Numbered from the stretch's first letter, positions 1 through 8,072 are shown. The stretch: 64,000 nucleotides of DNA from Catellatospora sp. KI3 (GCF_029948125.1 NZ_JASAMB010000031.1:1-64000); one strand, 5' to 3'. Numbers and translations: made by a program. The notes: generated by a model not told the origin, from the sequence alone.

Positions 1-2
1 GC

Positions 3-34
3 GGAATCCGTCCTCTGGATAGGCCACTGTCGAT
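3..34. repeat. Copy of a dispersed palindromic repeat (GATAGGCC family)
   Basis: This 32-base stretch at the left window edge matches 42326-42357 at about 26 of 32 positions, including the core GATAGGCCA. The distant locus carries two further inverted copies of the core, so this looks like one half of a dispersed intergenic palindrome whose other half lies outside the window. Function unknown. Confidence 0.5.
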
Positions 35-76
35 GCTAAGGGTGGGCCCTCGACGCCGTCCCGACGCCGTTCGGTG

Positions 77-1387
77 TCACCACGGCGTGGCGAGCACCGC
101 CTCGATCACCATCGCGGAGGCGGCGCCGACGGCGACCAGGAGCAGCGGAGACGCCACCGGCTCGCCACCGGGGCGTTCCGGGGCCACGGCGGCCAGGGTC
201 AGCCAGGGGAAGTACGGCAGCCACGCGTGCTCGATCCCGCCGCGCGCCAGCCCCGCCCCGATCGAGAACAGCACCGCCGCACCCGCGCCGACCAGGAACG
301 GCCAGCCCGGGGTGTTGCGCACCTTGCGCAGGCTCGCGTACAGCGCGGGCCCGGCCGCCAGCAGCAGCGCGCACACGCTGATCAGGCTCCACCACAGCAC
401 CGACCGGTGCGGCTCGATGCGCTGGTTGAAGTCGTCGTAGGCCGCGCCCAGCCCGTCGGCCCAGACGAACCCGAGCCGGGCCGCGCCCAGCACCGGCAGC
501 AGCGCACCCAGCCCGCTGAACAGGTTGAGGGCGGCCCGCCGGCGCGCGAAGTACAGGCACACCACCGACAGTCCCAGCCACGCCGCCGCGTACGAGAACA
601 GCGCCGCCACCCCGAGCAGCAGCCCCGCCGCCACCGCCCACAGCGCCGCGCGCCAGCCGTGCCGCCGGGTGGCGCGTACCCCGGCCAGCGTCATCGCGGC
701 CCCGATCGTGGCGACCACGGCGTCCATCGACACCGCCACCCACACCGCGTACGGCGCGAGCACGAGCACCGGCGCGTACGCCCGCGCGGTCACCTCGCCG
801 CCCATGTCCCGCACCGCCGCCAGGATCAGCGGCAGCGACAGCGCCCCGACCGCGGTGACCAGCAGCGCCAACGTCAGGTGACTGGTCACGCCGAGCCGCT
901 GCACGGCCCACAGCAGCAGTACGGGCGCCGGTGGATGCCCGCGGGTGGCGGTGGTGTGCTCGGCCGAGCGGCTGGTGAAAGTACGCAGATAGTCCAGCGG
1001 ATGGTCGCCGACCTCCTGCACGTCGCCCAGGTAGCTGTCCGGCGACAGCGAACGGGTGAATCCGTCGGCCCCGTCGACCAGAGCCAGCGCGGCCGCCCAG
1101 GCGAACATCGCGACCGCCGAGCCGGAGCTGATCGCCCACCACGGCAGTCGATGGATCCATCCGCGCCAGGCGGCCACCAGGACGGCCCCGGCGACCATCG
1201 GCGCGAGCACCGACAGCGGGGACACCTTCAGCCGGTAGCTGCCGAGGAACGGTGCGCTGGCGGTGCCGAGCCGGGCCCCGGCGCGCACCGCCACCCAGGT
1301 CGCGAGCAGGCCGATGGCGACGAGCAGCGACCAGCCCAACAGGTCGCGGCACTGCCTGGCGCGGTCGCTCGGAGGTTCAGCCGTCAT
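77..1387 (-). CDS. Multi-pass membrane protein, possible glycosyltransferase-39-like mannosyltransferase
   Basis: A 436-residue protein with about ten hydrophobic segments, beginning with a short polar N-terminus (MTAEPPSDRARQC) and a first membrane helix near residues 14-35. Between the second and third helices is a loop containing DSYLGDVQEVGDHPLDYLRTF and a TATRGHPPAPVLLLW segment, which resembles the first extracytoplasmic loop of actinobacterial lipid-linked sugar transferases. I infer a polyprenol-sugar-dependent transferase or an uncharacterised membrane protein of that fold; no catalytic motif is decisive. The ATG start at 1387 gives a sensible cytoplasmic N-terminus. A CATATAG-like -10 lies just upstream on the minus strand, suggesting a very short leader. 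Confidence 0.7.
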   Translation of the reverse strand: MTAEPPSDRARQCRDLLGWSLLVAIGLLATWVAVRAGARLGTASAPFLGSYRLKVSPLSVLAPMVAGAVLVAAWRGWIHRLPWWAISSGSAVAMFAWAAALALVDGADGFTRSLSPDSYLGDVQEVGDHPLDYLRTFTSRSAEHTTATRGHPPAPVLLLWAVQRLGVTSHLTLALLVTAVGALSLPLILAAVRDMGGEVTARAYAPVLVLAPYAVWVAVSMDAVVATIGAAMTLAGVRATRRHGWRAALWAVAAGLLLGVAALFSYAAAWLGLSVVCLYFARRRAALNLFSGLGALLPVLGAARLGFVWADGLGAAYDDFNQRIEPHRSVLWWSLISVCALLLAAGPALYASLRKVRNTPGWPFLVGAGAAVLFSIGAGLARGGIEHAWLPYFPWLTLAAVAPERPGGEPVASPLLLVAVGAASAMVIEAVLATPW

Positions 1388-1534
1388 GGCGCCATACGCT
1401 ATATGCGGGCTATCGGGTACCCGACAGCACCTTGCGTGTCGGTTGGCATGGAATTGATATCTAGCGCATGATCGTCGGAGGCGGTCTAATAGGTGGGACC
1501 GCAACCGCATCGTCCGGGACGTGAGGAAGTCAAC

Positions 1535-1762
1535 ATGGCAGCCACCGGTACAGCTACCGCCACCGAGAAGGGTCGCCGGATCGTCGGCACCGAACGCCAG
1601 ACGCTCGCCAAGGACCTCGTGAAGCGCTACACGTCGGGTGAGAGCATCCGCGCGCTGGCAGCGTCTACTGGTCGCTCTTACGGATTCATCCACCGCGTGC
1701 TCACCGAGTCCGGTGTGGCCCTGCGGCAGCGCGGCGGAGCCAGGCGGCGGAAGAAGGCATGA
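1535..1762 (+). CDS. Small helix-turn-helix DNA-binding protein
   Basis: A 75-residue basic protein of a type widespread in actinobacteria. The centre (about residues 28-60) reads as a resolvase-like helix-turn-helix: LVKRYTSGESIRALAASTGR followed by SYGFIHRVL, and it ends in the basic tail GGARRRKKA. Its role in the family is not established to my knowledge; a nucleoid-associated or transcriptional function is inferred. GAGGAAG at 1523-1529 sets the ATG at 1535 rather than the upstream in-frame ATG at 1493. It lies 36 bp upstream of the enoyl-CoA hydratase and may be cotranscribed with it. Confidence 0.85.
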   Translation: MAATGTATATEKGRRIVGTERQTLAKDLVKRYTSGESIRALAASTGRSYGFIHRVLTESGVALRQRGGARRRKKA

Positions 1763-1798
1763 TTCCGCTTGCACCAAAGCAGCAGTGGGGGCCGGCCG

Positions 1799-2560
1799 AT
1801 GTCTGACGAGACAGCGACCGGCTTTCGCGTTCTTGTCGAGGGTCCGGTCGCGACGGTCACATTGGACCGTCCGCAGGTGCGCAACGCGCAGACCCCGGCC
1901 CTGTGGGCGGCGCTGAGCGAGTTCGCCCGCAGCCTGCCCGGCGACGTGCGGGTGGTGGTCCTGCGCGGTGAGGGGCGGTCGTTCTCCGCGGGCCTGGACC
2001 TGAGCGTGGTGGCCGGCGGCGAGTTCCAGGAGCTGGCCCGGGTCAGCCCGGAGGCGTGCGCGGACCGGATCGCGGAGTTCCAGCAGGCGTTCTCGTGGCT
2101 GCGGCGGCCCGACCTGGTCACCGTCGCGGCGGTGCAGGGGCACGCCATCGGCGCCGGTTTCCAGCTGGCGCTGGCCTGCGACCTGCGCATCGCCGCCGAC
2201 GACGCGGTGTTCGCGATGGCCGAGGTGACCCTCGGGCTGGTGCCCGACCTCACCGGCACGAAGCGGCTGGTCGAGCTGGTCGGCTACGGCCGGGCGCTGG
2301 AGCTGTGCGTGACCGGCCGGAAGGTCGGCGCGGCCGAGGCCGAGCGGATCGGCCTGGTGAACCTGGTCGTGGCCCGGGACGAGCTGGACGCGGCCGCCGC
2401 CGATCTGGCGCAGGCGGTGCTCGCGGGGCCGCGCGACGCGGTCGTCGAAATCAAGGCATTGCTGTCCGGCGCCTCCGGGCGAAGCTATCCGGAACAGGAA
2501 CGGGCCGAGCGCGAAGCGCAGACCCGCCGTATTCGGGATCTGGCGGGACTGGGCGAGTAG
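1799..2560 (+). CDS. Enoyl-CoA hydratase/isomerase family protein
   Basis: A 253-residue crotonase-fold protein, the normal length for the family. The CoA/oxyanion-hole motifs are visible: VVLRGEGRSFSAGLDL at about residues 50-65 and VQGHAIGAGFQLALACDLRIA at about 110-130, followed by FAMAEVTLGLVPDLTGTKRL containing a Glu at the usual catalytic position. It should act on acyl-CoA thioesters in the cytoplasm (hydration or isomerisation), but substrate cannot be read from sequence. ATG at 1799 is preferred over a TTG at 1769 because GTGGGGG precedes it and the family normally begins with this kind of short leader. Confidence 0.85.
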   Translation: MSDETATGFRVLVEGPVATVTLDRPQVRNAQTPALWAALSEFARSLPGDVRVVVLRGEGRSFSAGLDLSVVAGGEFQELARVSPEACADRIAEFQQAFSWLRRPDLVTVAAVQGHAIGAGFQLALACDLRIAADDAVFAMAEVTLGLVPDLTGTKRLVELVGYGRALELCVTGRKVGAAEAERIGLVNLVVARDELDAAAADLAQAVLAGPRDAVVEIKALLSGASGRSYPEQERAEREAQTRRIRDLAGLGE

Positions 2561-2676
2561 CCATTCCCGCCTTTCCTCTCCGAATGACGTCGGCATATCA
2601 TTAGCCCCGCTAAGGAATTTTCCGTTTCGCAGTCGCGTTAAATCGGGCTGACCGACGGAATAGCGAGAGGCGCGTA

Positions 2677-4623
2677 ATGCATCCAGGTGGCGCGGGGGGC
2701 ATGGAACAGCTCATGCGTTCCATGCGAAGAGGGCAGAGCGTCGAGGACCGAAAGATAGGTCGGCAGACCGCCAAGCGGATCCTCGGCTTCGCCCGCCCGT
2801 ACCGGACCGAGATCACGGTGTTCCTGGTGACCATCGTGCTCGGTGCGGTGATCGGCGTGGTGACCCCGCTGCTGGCGGGCAAGGTCGTCGACGTGATCGC
2901 GCCGCCGCCCGGCGGCGCCCGCGACGACGACGCGGGCGCCACGGTCGTCCGGATCGCGCTGTACATCGCCGGCCTGGCCGTGGTCAGCGCGGTGCTGTCG
3001 CTGGTCGAGCGCTACTACTCCGCCCGCATCGGCGAGGGCCTCATCTACGACCTGCGCACCAGGGTGTACGACCACGTCCAGCGCCTGCCGGTCCAGTTCT
3101 TCACCCGCGCCCAGACCGGTGCCCTGGTCAGCCGGCTCAACAACGACGTGCTCGGCGCCCAGCGCGCCTTCACCAGCACGCTGTCCGGCGTGGTCGGCAA
3201 CATCATCCAGCTCATCCTGACCGCGGCCGTGATGTTCACGCTGAGCTGGCAGATCACCGCGCTGTCGCTGGTCCTGCTGCCGGTCTTCATCCTGCCCGCG
3301 CGCCGGGTCGGGCACCGGCTGGCGGAGATCACCAAGGAGTCGTACGACCTCAACGCGCGGATGCAGGCCACCATGACCGAGCGGTTCGGCGTGGCCGGGG
3401 CGCTGCTGGTCAAGCTGTTCGGCCGCCCCGAGGTGGAGGCCGACCGGTTCGCGCGGCGGGCCGGCCGGGTGCGCGACATCGGCGTGGAGAGCGCGATGTT
3501 CTCGCGCACCTTCTTCGCCGCCATGATGCTGGTCGCGTCGCTGGCCACAGCCCTGGTCTACGGCCTGGGCGGCTGGTACGCGGTGCAGGGCCGGATCGAG
3601 GCCGGCACCGTGGTCGCCCTGGCCCTGCTGCTCACCCGGCTGTACGGCCCCATCACCGCCCTGTCCAACGTCCGCGTCGACGTGATGGGCGCCCTGGTCT
3701 CCTTCGACCGCGTCTTCGAGATCCTCGACCTGGAGCCGGCCATCGCCGAGAAGCCCGGCGCGGTCGACCTGCCGCCGCGATCGGCCCGCGTCGAGTTCCG
3801 CGACGTGGTGTTCCGCTACCCGACCGCCAGCGAGGTGTCGCTGGCCTCGCTGGAGGATGTGGCGGTGCTGGACCGGGCCGCCACCGAGCCGGTGCTGCGC
3901 GGGGTCTCCTTCACCGTCGAGCCGGGCCAGCTGGTCGCGCTGGTCGGGCCGTCCGGCGCGGGCAAATCCACCACCTCGATGCTGGTCAGCCGGATGTACG
4001 ACGCCACCTCCGGCAGCGTCCTCGTCGGCGGCGTCGACGTACGCGAGGCGACCCAGCAGTCGCTGCGCGACACCATCGGTGTGGTCACCCAGGACGCCCA
4101 CCTGTTCCACGAGACCATCGCCGAGAACCTGCGCTACGCCAAGCCCGACGCCACCGACGACGAGCTGTGGGCCGCGCTGCGCGCCGCGCAGATCGACACC
4201 CTGGTCCGCAACACCCCCGACGGGCTGGAGACCGTCGTCGGCGAGCGCGGCTACCGCTTCTCCGGCGGCGAGAAGCAGCGCATCGCCATCGCCCGGCTGC
4301 TGCTCAAGGCCCCGTCGATCGTCATCCTGGACGAGGCCACCGCGCACCTGGACTCCGAGAGCGAGGCCGCGGTGCAGCAGGCGCTCACCACCGCGCTGAC
4401 CGGCCGCACCTCGCTGGTCATCGCGCACCGGCTGTCGACCGTGCGCGAGGCCGACCAGATCCTGGTGCTCGACGGGGGCCGCATCGTCCAGCGGGGCACC
4501 CACGAGCAGCTGCTCGCCGAGGGCGGGCTGTACGCCGACCTGTACCGGACGCAGTTCAGCGTGACCGAGTCGCCGGTCCGGCCGGAACTGGCGGCTGATC
4601 CACAGGCCGCCGTGCTGGGCTAA
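2677..4623 (+). CDS. ABC exporter, fused permease and ATPase
   Basis: A 648-residue half-transporter. An N-terminal six-helix exporter domain (about residues 45-335) is followed by an ATPase domain (about 370-620) with Walker A GPSGAGKST, signature FSGGEKQRIAIARLL, Walker B IVILDEATAHLD and the H-loop VIAHRL. The signature starts FSGGE rather than LSGGQ, a common variant in this subfamily of putative multidrug or lipid exporters. It presumably homodimerises in the cytoplasmic membrane. A loop VSLASLEDVAVLDRAATEP just before the Walker A region is a small insertion. GAGAGG upstream supports the ATG. It is convergent with the MNIO gene group. Confidence 0.92.
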   Translation: MHPGGAGGMEQLMRSMRRGQSVEDRKIGRQTAKRILGFARPYRTEITVFLVTIVLGAVIGVVTPLLAGKVVDVIAPPPGGARDDDAGATVVRIALYIAGLAVVSAVLSLVERYYSARIGEGLIYDLRTRVYDHVQRLPVQFFTRAQTGALVSRLNNDVLGAQRAFTSTLSGVVGNIIQLILTAAVMFTLSWQITALSLVLLPVFILPARRVGHRLAEITKESYDLNARMQATMTERFGVAGALLVKLFGRPEVEADRFARRAGRVRDIGVESAMFSRTFFAAMMLVASLATALVYGLGGWYAVQGRIEAGTVVALALLLTRLYGPITALSNVRVDVMGALVSFDRVFEILDLEPAIAEKPGAVDLPPRSARVEFRDVVFRYPTASEVSLASLEDVAVLDRAATEPVLRGVSFTVEPGQLVALVGPSGAGKSTTSMLVSRMYDATSGSVLVGGVDVREATQQSLRDTIGVVTQDAHLFHETIAENLRYAKPDATDDELWAALRAAQIDTLVRNTPDGLETVVGERGYRFSGGEKQRIAIARLLLKAPSIVILDEATAHLDSESEAAVQQALTTALTGRTSLVIAHRLSTVREADQILVLDGGRIVQRGTHEQLLAEGGLYADLYRTQFSVTESPVRPELAADPQAAVLG

Positions 4624-4635
4624 CGTTGGCGTGGA

Positions 4636-5079
4636 CTACCGTGACCAGCGGTGGATCCGTCCGCGGAAGCGGACCAGGAACACCCCGTCGACCCGGCGCA
4701 GGCCGAGTCCTCGGCGGGGACGGGGCGCGGAGCTGCTGTCGTACGACCACAGCAGCTCCCGCTCTGCCAGCTCCAGCACGGCCGCACCGGTCGGCGGATG
4801 GGCCCGCGCGTAGTCCCAGCCGTCGCGCAGCGAACCCTGCGGCGGCCGCCCCGCCGCCCAGGCGCCGAACTCCGCCGCCCAGCGGCCCGGCCCGACCGAG
4901 GTGGCCAGCCGCGGCCACACCCGGGCCACCTCACCGGCCCGCTTGCGCAGCAGCGCGTCCCGCGTCGCCCCGACGTCGCGCGGGTTGAACCCGCCCGGCA
5001 GGGCACCTCCGCCGACCAGCGCCCGGACCAGCTCCTCCTGCCGCCGCGCGAGCTCGTCGCGCCAGCCCTCCGCCGTCAC
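4636..5079 (-). CDS. Putative partner protein of the DUF692 (MNIO) enzyme
   Basis: About 147 residues from a GTG at 5079. The segment GGFNPRDVGATRDALLRKRA followed by VWPRLATSVG and a region rich in aromatic residues resembles the N-terminal part of the DUF2063/partner proteins that accompany DUF692 enzymes and help bind the peptide substrate. That resemblance is by eye and weak. It is the last gene of the minus-strand group 6993-4636 and is separated from the DUF692 gene by 160 bp that hold a strong palindrome. The longer reading frame, opening upstream at 5220, runs through that palindrome and is rich in Arg, so the start is uncertain. No recognised catalytic motif. Confidence 0.6.
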   Translation of the reverse strand: MTAEGWRDELARRQEELVRALVGGGALPGGFNPRDVGATRDALLRKRAGEVARVWPRLATSVGPGRWAAEFGAWAAGRPPQGSLRDGWDYARAHPPTGAAVLELAERELLWSYDSSSAPRPRRGLGLRRVDGVFLVRFRGRIHRWSR

Positions 5080-5150
5080 GCGCCACCTCGCGCGCCACCT
5101 CGCGCGCCGCCACGCGCGCCGTCGGCCGCGCCGCCGCGGGCGTCGGCGGA

Positions 5151-5218
5151 GCGTGCAGTTTCCGGGAAAGTGCACGAATGCGGGCCAAGATTCCGGCAGT
5201 TTCCCCGAAACTGCACGC
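5151..5218. repeat. Nested intergenic palindrome
   Basis: A perfect 12-bp inverted repeat, GCGTGCAGTTTC at 5151-5162 and GAAACTGCACGC at 5207-5218, encloses two smaller palindromes: a near-symmetric one at 5154-5176 and GCAGTTTC-CCC-GAAACTGC at 5196-5214. It sits between the DUF692 gene and its presumed partner, so it may attenuate or stabilise the transcript, or be a REP-like element. I found no second copy in the window. Confidence 0.65.
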
Positions 5219-5239
5219 ACCCGCGGCGCCCGAGTGGCG

Positions 5240-6070
5240 TCATGTGATCACCGGGTAGCCGGAGGCGTGGGAGATGGCGTCGAGGTCGGCGCGCAGGGCG
5301 GCGGCGGGCGGGTAGTCGCCGTCGCGCTCCAGCAGCAGGGCGGGGGGCCGGGTGCGGTCGCAGAGCTCGCGCAGCAGTTCCAGGACCTCGACCGGCACGG
5401 GGTCGGTGTGCGTGTCGTGGTAGTGGCCGCCGCGCTCGGAGCCGCCCGCGACGTGCACGTACGCCACCCGGTCGAGGGGGAGCTCGGCGAGCAGGGCCAG
5501 CGGGTCGGTGCCGCGGTTGCGGGCGTTGGCGTACACGTTGGCGATGTCGAGCAGCAGCAGCGCGTCGGTGCGGTCCAGCACCTCGGTCAGGAACTGCGCC
5601 TCGGTGAGCTCGTCGTCGGGCCAGTCGAACAGGGCCGCGATCGGCTCCAGCGCCAGCGGCACGTCCAGTTCGGCGGTGGTCCGGGCGACGTTGGCGGCGA
5701 TCGCGGCGACCGCCGCCCGGCTGCGCGGCACCGGCAGCAGGTGCCCGGCCTCCAGCCCGCCCGCGCGCACGTACGCGATGTGCTCGCTGACCAGCGGCGC
5801 CCGCAGCACCCGCGCGCAGTGGGCCAGGTGCTCGACCCGGTGCGGGTCGACCGGCTCGGCGCCGCCCAGGGACAGCTTCACCCCGTGCGGCACCACCGCG
5901 ACCCCGGCGCCGGCCAGCTCGGCCAGCGCCGGGTGCGGTTCGCCGTGGCCCCGGTGCGGCACCGACTCGGCGACGACCTCGACGAAGCGCAGTCCGGGCA
6001 GCTGGGCCACGAACCCGGCGATCTCGGGCCGCCAGCCGATGCCGACACCGCGCCCGGCCAGCGGGGTCAT
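5240..6070 (-). CDS. DUF692 family protein (MNIO-type multinuclear iron oxidase)
   Basis: A 276-residue protein of the DUF692 TIM-barrel family, the usual length. Diagnostic segments are GVGIGWRPEI at the N-terminus, HGVKLSLGG, SEHIAYV, LLLDIANVYANARNRGTDP, VAYVHVAGG, HYHDTHTDPV and LLERDGDYP, which carry the conserved His, Glu and Asp metal ligands. Characterised relatives (MbnB, TglH and others) use two or three iron ions to modify cysteine residues of ribosomally made peptides. Its start overlaps the stop of the upstream Cys-tailed membrane protein by ATGA, so the two are translationally coupled. I infer that the Cys/Gly tail of that protein is a candidate substrate. Confidence 0.88.
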   Translation of the reverse strand: MTPLAGRGVGIGWRPEIAGFVAQLPGLRFVEVVAESVPHRGHGEPHPALAELAGAGVAVVPHGVKLSLGGAEPVDPHRVEHLAHCARVLRAPLVSEHIAYVRAGGLEAGHLLPVPRSRAAVAAIAANVARTTAELDVPLALEPIAALFDWPDDELTEAQFLTEVLDRTDALLLLDIANVYANARNRGTDPLALLAELPLDRVAYVHVAGGSERGGHYHDTHTDPVPVEVLELLRELCDRTRPPALLLERDGDYPPAAALRADLDAISHASGYPVIT

Positions 6071-6993
6071 CCCCCGCACCCGCCGCCACCGCCGCACGAG
6101 GACCCGCCGCCGCAGGACGAGCCGCCGCCGCTGTCGGAGGAGCCGCCGCTGCACGACGATCCGGTGCTGCACGAGTACGTGGTGCTGCCGTCGTCGCCGA
6201 CCCGCTGCCGGACCTGGTCGATCCCGGCGTCGGCGGCGAACGCCGGGTCGGCGCTCCACAGCGCGGCGGCCCCGAACAGGCCCACGCCCATGGCGGCCCC
6301 GGCCGCGCCGTACGTGGCCCAGGATGGGCGCTGGGTGGGCGACAGGTGGAAGTACTGCTTCTTGGCGTCGTAGAGCGCGTTGGTCGCGGCCCGGGTGCGG
6401 GTCCGGCGGACCACCAGCATGACCAGGCTGACGATGAGCAGCGGGACCATGATCGCGATCAGGTTCCCGACGGGCCGGTCGTTCCGCACGCCCGCCCAGA
6501 CCCGGAACAGGCCCAGCGCCAGCACCGCGAGCAGCAGGTACGCCCCGCGCCGGGCGGTGCGGGCGACGTCGGGGCCGACCACCAGCCCGGCCCGCTCCAG
6601 CGAGGAGCGCAGCTCCTCCAGGGCCGCGGCCACCGACCGGTCGGCGCTCAGCTCGCTGACCCGGGCGCCGTTGCCCGCCGCGTGCAGCACCGCCGCGTCC
6701 AGCGAGGTCGCCCCGGCGGGCAGGCCGCCGCTGCGGCGCAGCCGGCCGTCGGGGCCGGTCTCGATCGCCAGCGACTGGCGCAGGAACGTCAGCGACGCGT
6801 ACACGACCAGGCGCGGTCCGTCGCTGAGGTAGGCGACCTGCTGCGGGGTGAGCTGGTCGACGCGCACCGAGTCCGGTCCGGCGAACAGCCGCTTCCGGTG
6901 GATCAGCGTGCCGACCAGCACCACCGCGATCAGGCCGAGATAGAGCCACAGGAACGTGGGCCCCGGGATGCCCCAGGTGGCACCGTCGTCCAT
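6067..6993 (-). CDS. TIGR04222-type membrane protein with Cys/Gly-rich C-terminal tail
   Basis: A 308-residue protein. The N-terminus (TFLWLYLGLIAVVLVGTLI, about residues 13-31) is a membrane helix, followed by a cytoplasmic domain with VDQLTPQQVAYLSDGPRLVVYASL typical of the TIGR04222 family, further helices near residues 145-190, and another near 215-230. The last ~40 residues are almost only Ser, Gly and Cys, with five cysteines spaced in SSCGGG-like units. The C-terminal tail directly precedes, with ATGA overlap, the DUF692 enzyme gene. GAAGGAG lies 6 bases before the ATG. The family has no settled function; a modified extracellular or membrane-associated Cys-rich tail is inferred. Confidence 0.85.
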   Translation of the reverse strand: MDDGATWGIPGPTFLWLYLGLIAVVLVGTLIHRKRLFAGPDSVRVDQLTPQQVAYLSDGPRLVVYASLTFLRQSLAIETGPDGRLRRSGGLPAGATSLDAAVLHAAGNGARVSELSADRSVAAALEELRSSLERAGLVVGPDVARTARRGAYLLLAVLALGLFRVWAGVRNDRPVGNLIAIMVPLLIVSLVMLVVRRTRTRAATNALYDAKKQYFHLSPTQRPSWATYGAAGAAMGVGLFGAAALWSADPAFAADAGIDQVRQRVGDDGSTTYSCSTGSSCSGGSSDSGGGSSCGGGSSCGGGGGCGG

Positions 6994-7040
6994 GAAGGTC
7001 TCCTTCGTAGAAGAGGGGCCTTCATGATGCGCCCTGCGTG

Positions 7041-7805
7041 CTACCGGCCGGGAACCAGGACCGACAGGCAGGTCACGCAGCCCTCGAGCTTCTCGAACTC
7101 GCCGATGTCGACGACCACCGGCGCGAAACCCAGATCCACCAGCAGTTCGGCGGTACGCGGCGCGGACGCCGCCAGCAGGATCCGGTCGCCGCCCAGCGGC
7201 ACCACGTGGCAGCCGCCCTCCTCCCGTACCGGGCGCACGGCCGGGAACAGGCCGGTGGGCACCAGGTCCGGCAGGGCCAGGAACGTGCCGTCGGGCAGCG
7301 CGGTCACCGCCGACTTGAGGTGCAGCACCTCGCCCAGCGGCACCGCCACCACGGTGCGGCCCAGCGGCGCCAGCAGTTGGCGCAGCTGCCGGATGGCCTC
7401 GCCGTTGGTGCGCCCGCCGCGTCCGACGTAGACGGTCGAGCCGACCTGCAGCACGTCGCCGCCGTCGAGGGTGCCCGGCGCGGCGACGCGCGCCACGCGC
7501 AGCCCGAGTTCGCGCACCGCCGCCTCGGCTCCGGCCGCCTCCGCCCGGCGCTGCGGCGCGCCGGAGTTGGCCAGCACCGCCAGGTCGTCGACGACGATGA
7601 CCTGGTCCTCGATGAAGACGGCGTCGGGGCAGTCGTCGGCCTCCGGCGCGTAGCGCGGGGTCCAGCCGTGCTCGGCCAGCGCCCGCCCGTAGGCCTCGTG
7701 CTGGGCCAGGGCCAGGTCGAGGTCGACGGGGGAGCGGTCGATGTGGGTGACGATGCCCTCGGCCAGGAGGCGGCCGGGGCGGCGCAGCAGTGCGGTGCCG
7801 GTCAA
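7041..7805 (-). CDS. ddaH: Dimethylargininase-like amidinohydrolase
   Basis: A 254-residue pentein-fold protein. The diagnostic motifs of N(G),N(G)-dimethylarginine dimethylaminohydrolase are all visible: FIEDQ (about residues 65-70), TLDGGDVL, HLKS with the catalytic His, and EGCVTCLSVL with the catalytic Cys near the C-terminus. It should hydrolyse methylated arginine to citrulline and a methylamine; another guanidino substrate is possible. The start is TTG at 7805, preceded by an AGAAGAAG purine tract lying in the end of the tiny upstream gene, which ends only 4 bases away, so the two are likely coupled. Confidence 0.88.
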   Translation of the reverse strand: MTGTALLRRPGRLLAEGIVTHIDRSPVDLDLALAQHEAYGRALAEHGWTPRYAPEADDCPDAVFIEDQVIVVDDLAVLANSGAPQRRAEAAGAEAAVRELGLRVARVAAPGTLDGGDVLQVGSTVYVGRGGRTNGEAIRQLRQLLAPLGRTVVAVPLGEVLHLKSAVTALPDGTFLALPDLVPTGLFPAVRPVREEGGCHVVPLGGDRILLAASAPRTAELLVDLGFAPVVVDIGEFEKLEGCVTCLSVLVPGR

Positions 7806-7809
7806 GCGA

Positions 7810-7929
7810 TCACTTCTTCTTGTTGTTGTGGATGACGACCACGGCCGTGAGGACCACGGCGGCGGCCACGATGACCGCGCAGAGGCACCCGAGCAGCAGC
7901 ACGTGCCATGGTTGCAGAGATGTTGTCAT
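7810..7929 (-). CDS. Very small single-pass membrane protein
   Basis: A 39-residue ORF: a short polar N-terminus (MTTSLQPWH), one hydrophobic helix (VLLLGCLCAVIVAAAVVLTA) and a charged HNNKKK end. The positive C-terminal tail predicts an N-out, C-in orientation. It stops 4 bases before the TTG of the ddaH-like gene, and its purine-rich Lys codons provide the apparent ribosome binding site of that gene. The sequence matches no family I know. Its reality rests on the clean membrane-protein profile and close spacing. Confidence 0.55.
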   Translation of the reverse strand: MTTSLQPWHVLLLGCLCAVIVAAAVVLTAVVVIHNNKKK

Positions 7930-7972
7930 GCCGCCGTACGTTAGCCCCGGCCCGCCACGGCGGAAAATACCC

Positions 7973-8029
7973 TTGCCGACGCCTCGATCACGTGGATAGA
8001 TTCGCGGTACACGGGAAAGGAGGTGGTCC
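7973..8029 (+). promoter_or_regulatory. Putative promoter and 14-nt extended Shine-Dalgarno
   Basis: TTGCCG at 7973-7978 and a GATAGA -10 about 16 bases downstream could form a vegetative promoter. At 8016-8029 the sequence AAAGGAGGTGGTCC is complementary over all 14 positions to the 3' end of 16S rRNA, counting one G:U pair. Ordinary genes in this window show 4 to 7 pairs. The site serves the 12-codon ORF that follows. Confidence 0.5.
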
Positions 8030-8033
8030 AGCT

Positions 8034-8072
8034 TTGAGTAGCTACAGGACACGTGAGGTGGCTGCCCGCTAG
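8034..8072 (+). CDS. 12-residue ORF behind an extreme ribosome-binding site
   Basis: TTG at 8034 opens a 12-codon frame, MSSYRTREVAAR, ending TAG at 8070. The start is 10 bases after GGAGG of a 14-nt Shine-Dalgarno. No plus-strand gene follows until 9035, and the TetR gene between is on the other strand, so it is not an ordinary leader of a nearby operon. The peptide resembles the first residues of a MerR/excisionase helix-turn-helix (YRTREVAAR), so a decayed gene start is an alternative. The initiation context is far stronger than chance, but translation is unproven. Confidence 0.4.
   Translation: MSSYRTREVAAR

Noticed and set aside
8016-8029. Fragment of 16S rRNA 3' end on the plus strand
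   Set aside because: The sequence is the complement of the anti-SD rather than the rRNA itself, and no other rRNA-like sequence flanks it.
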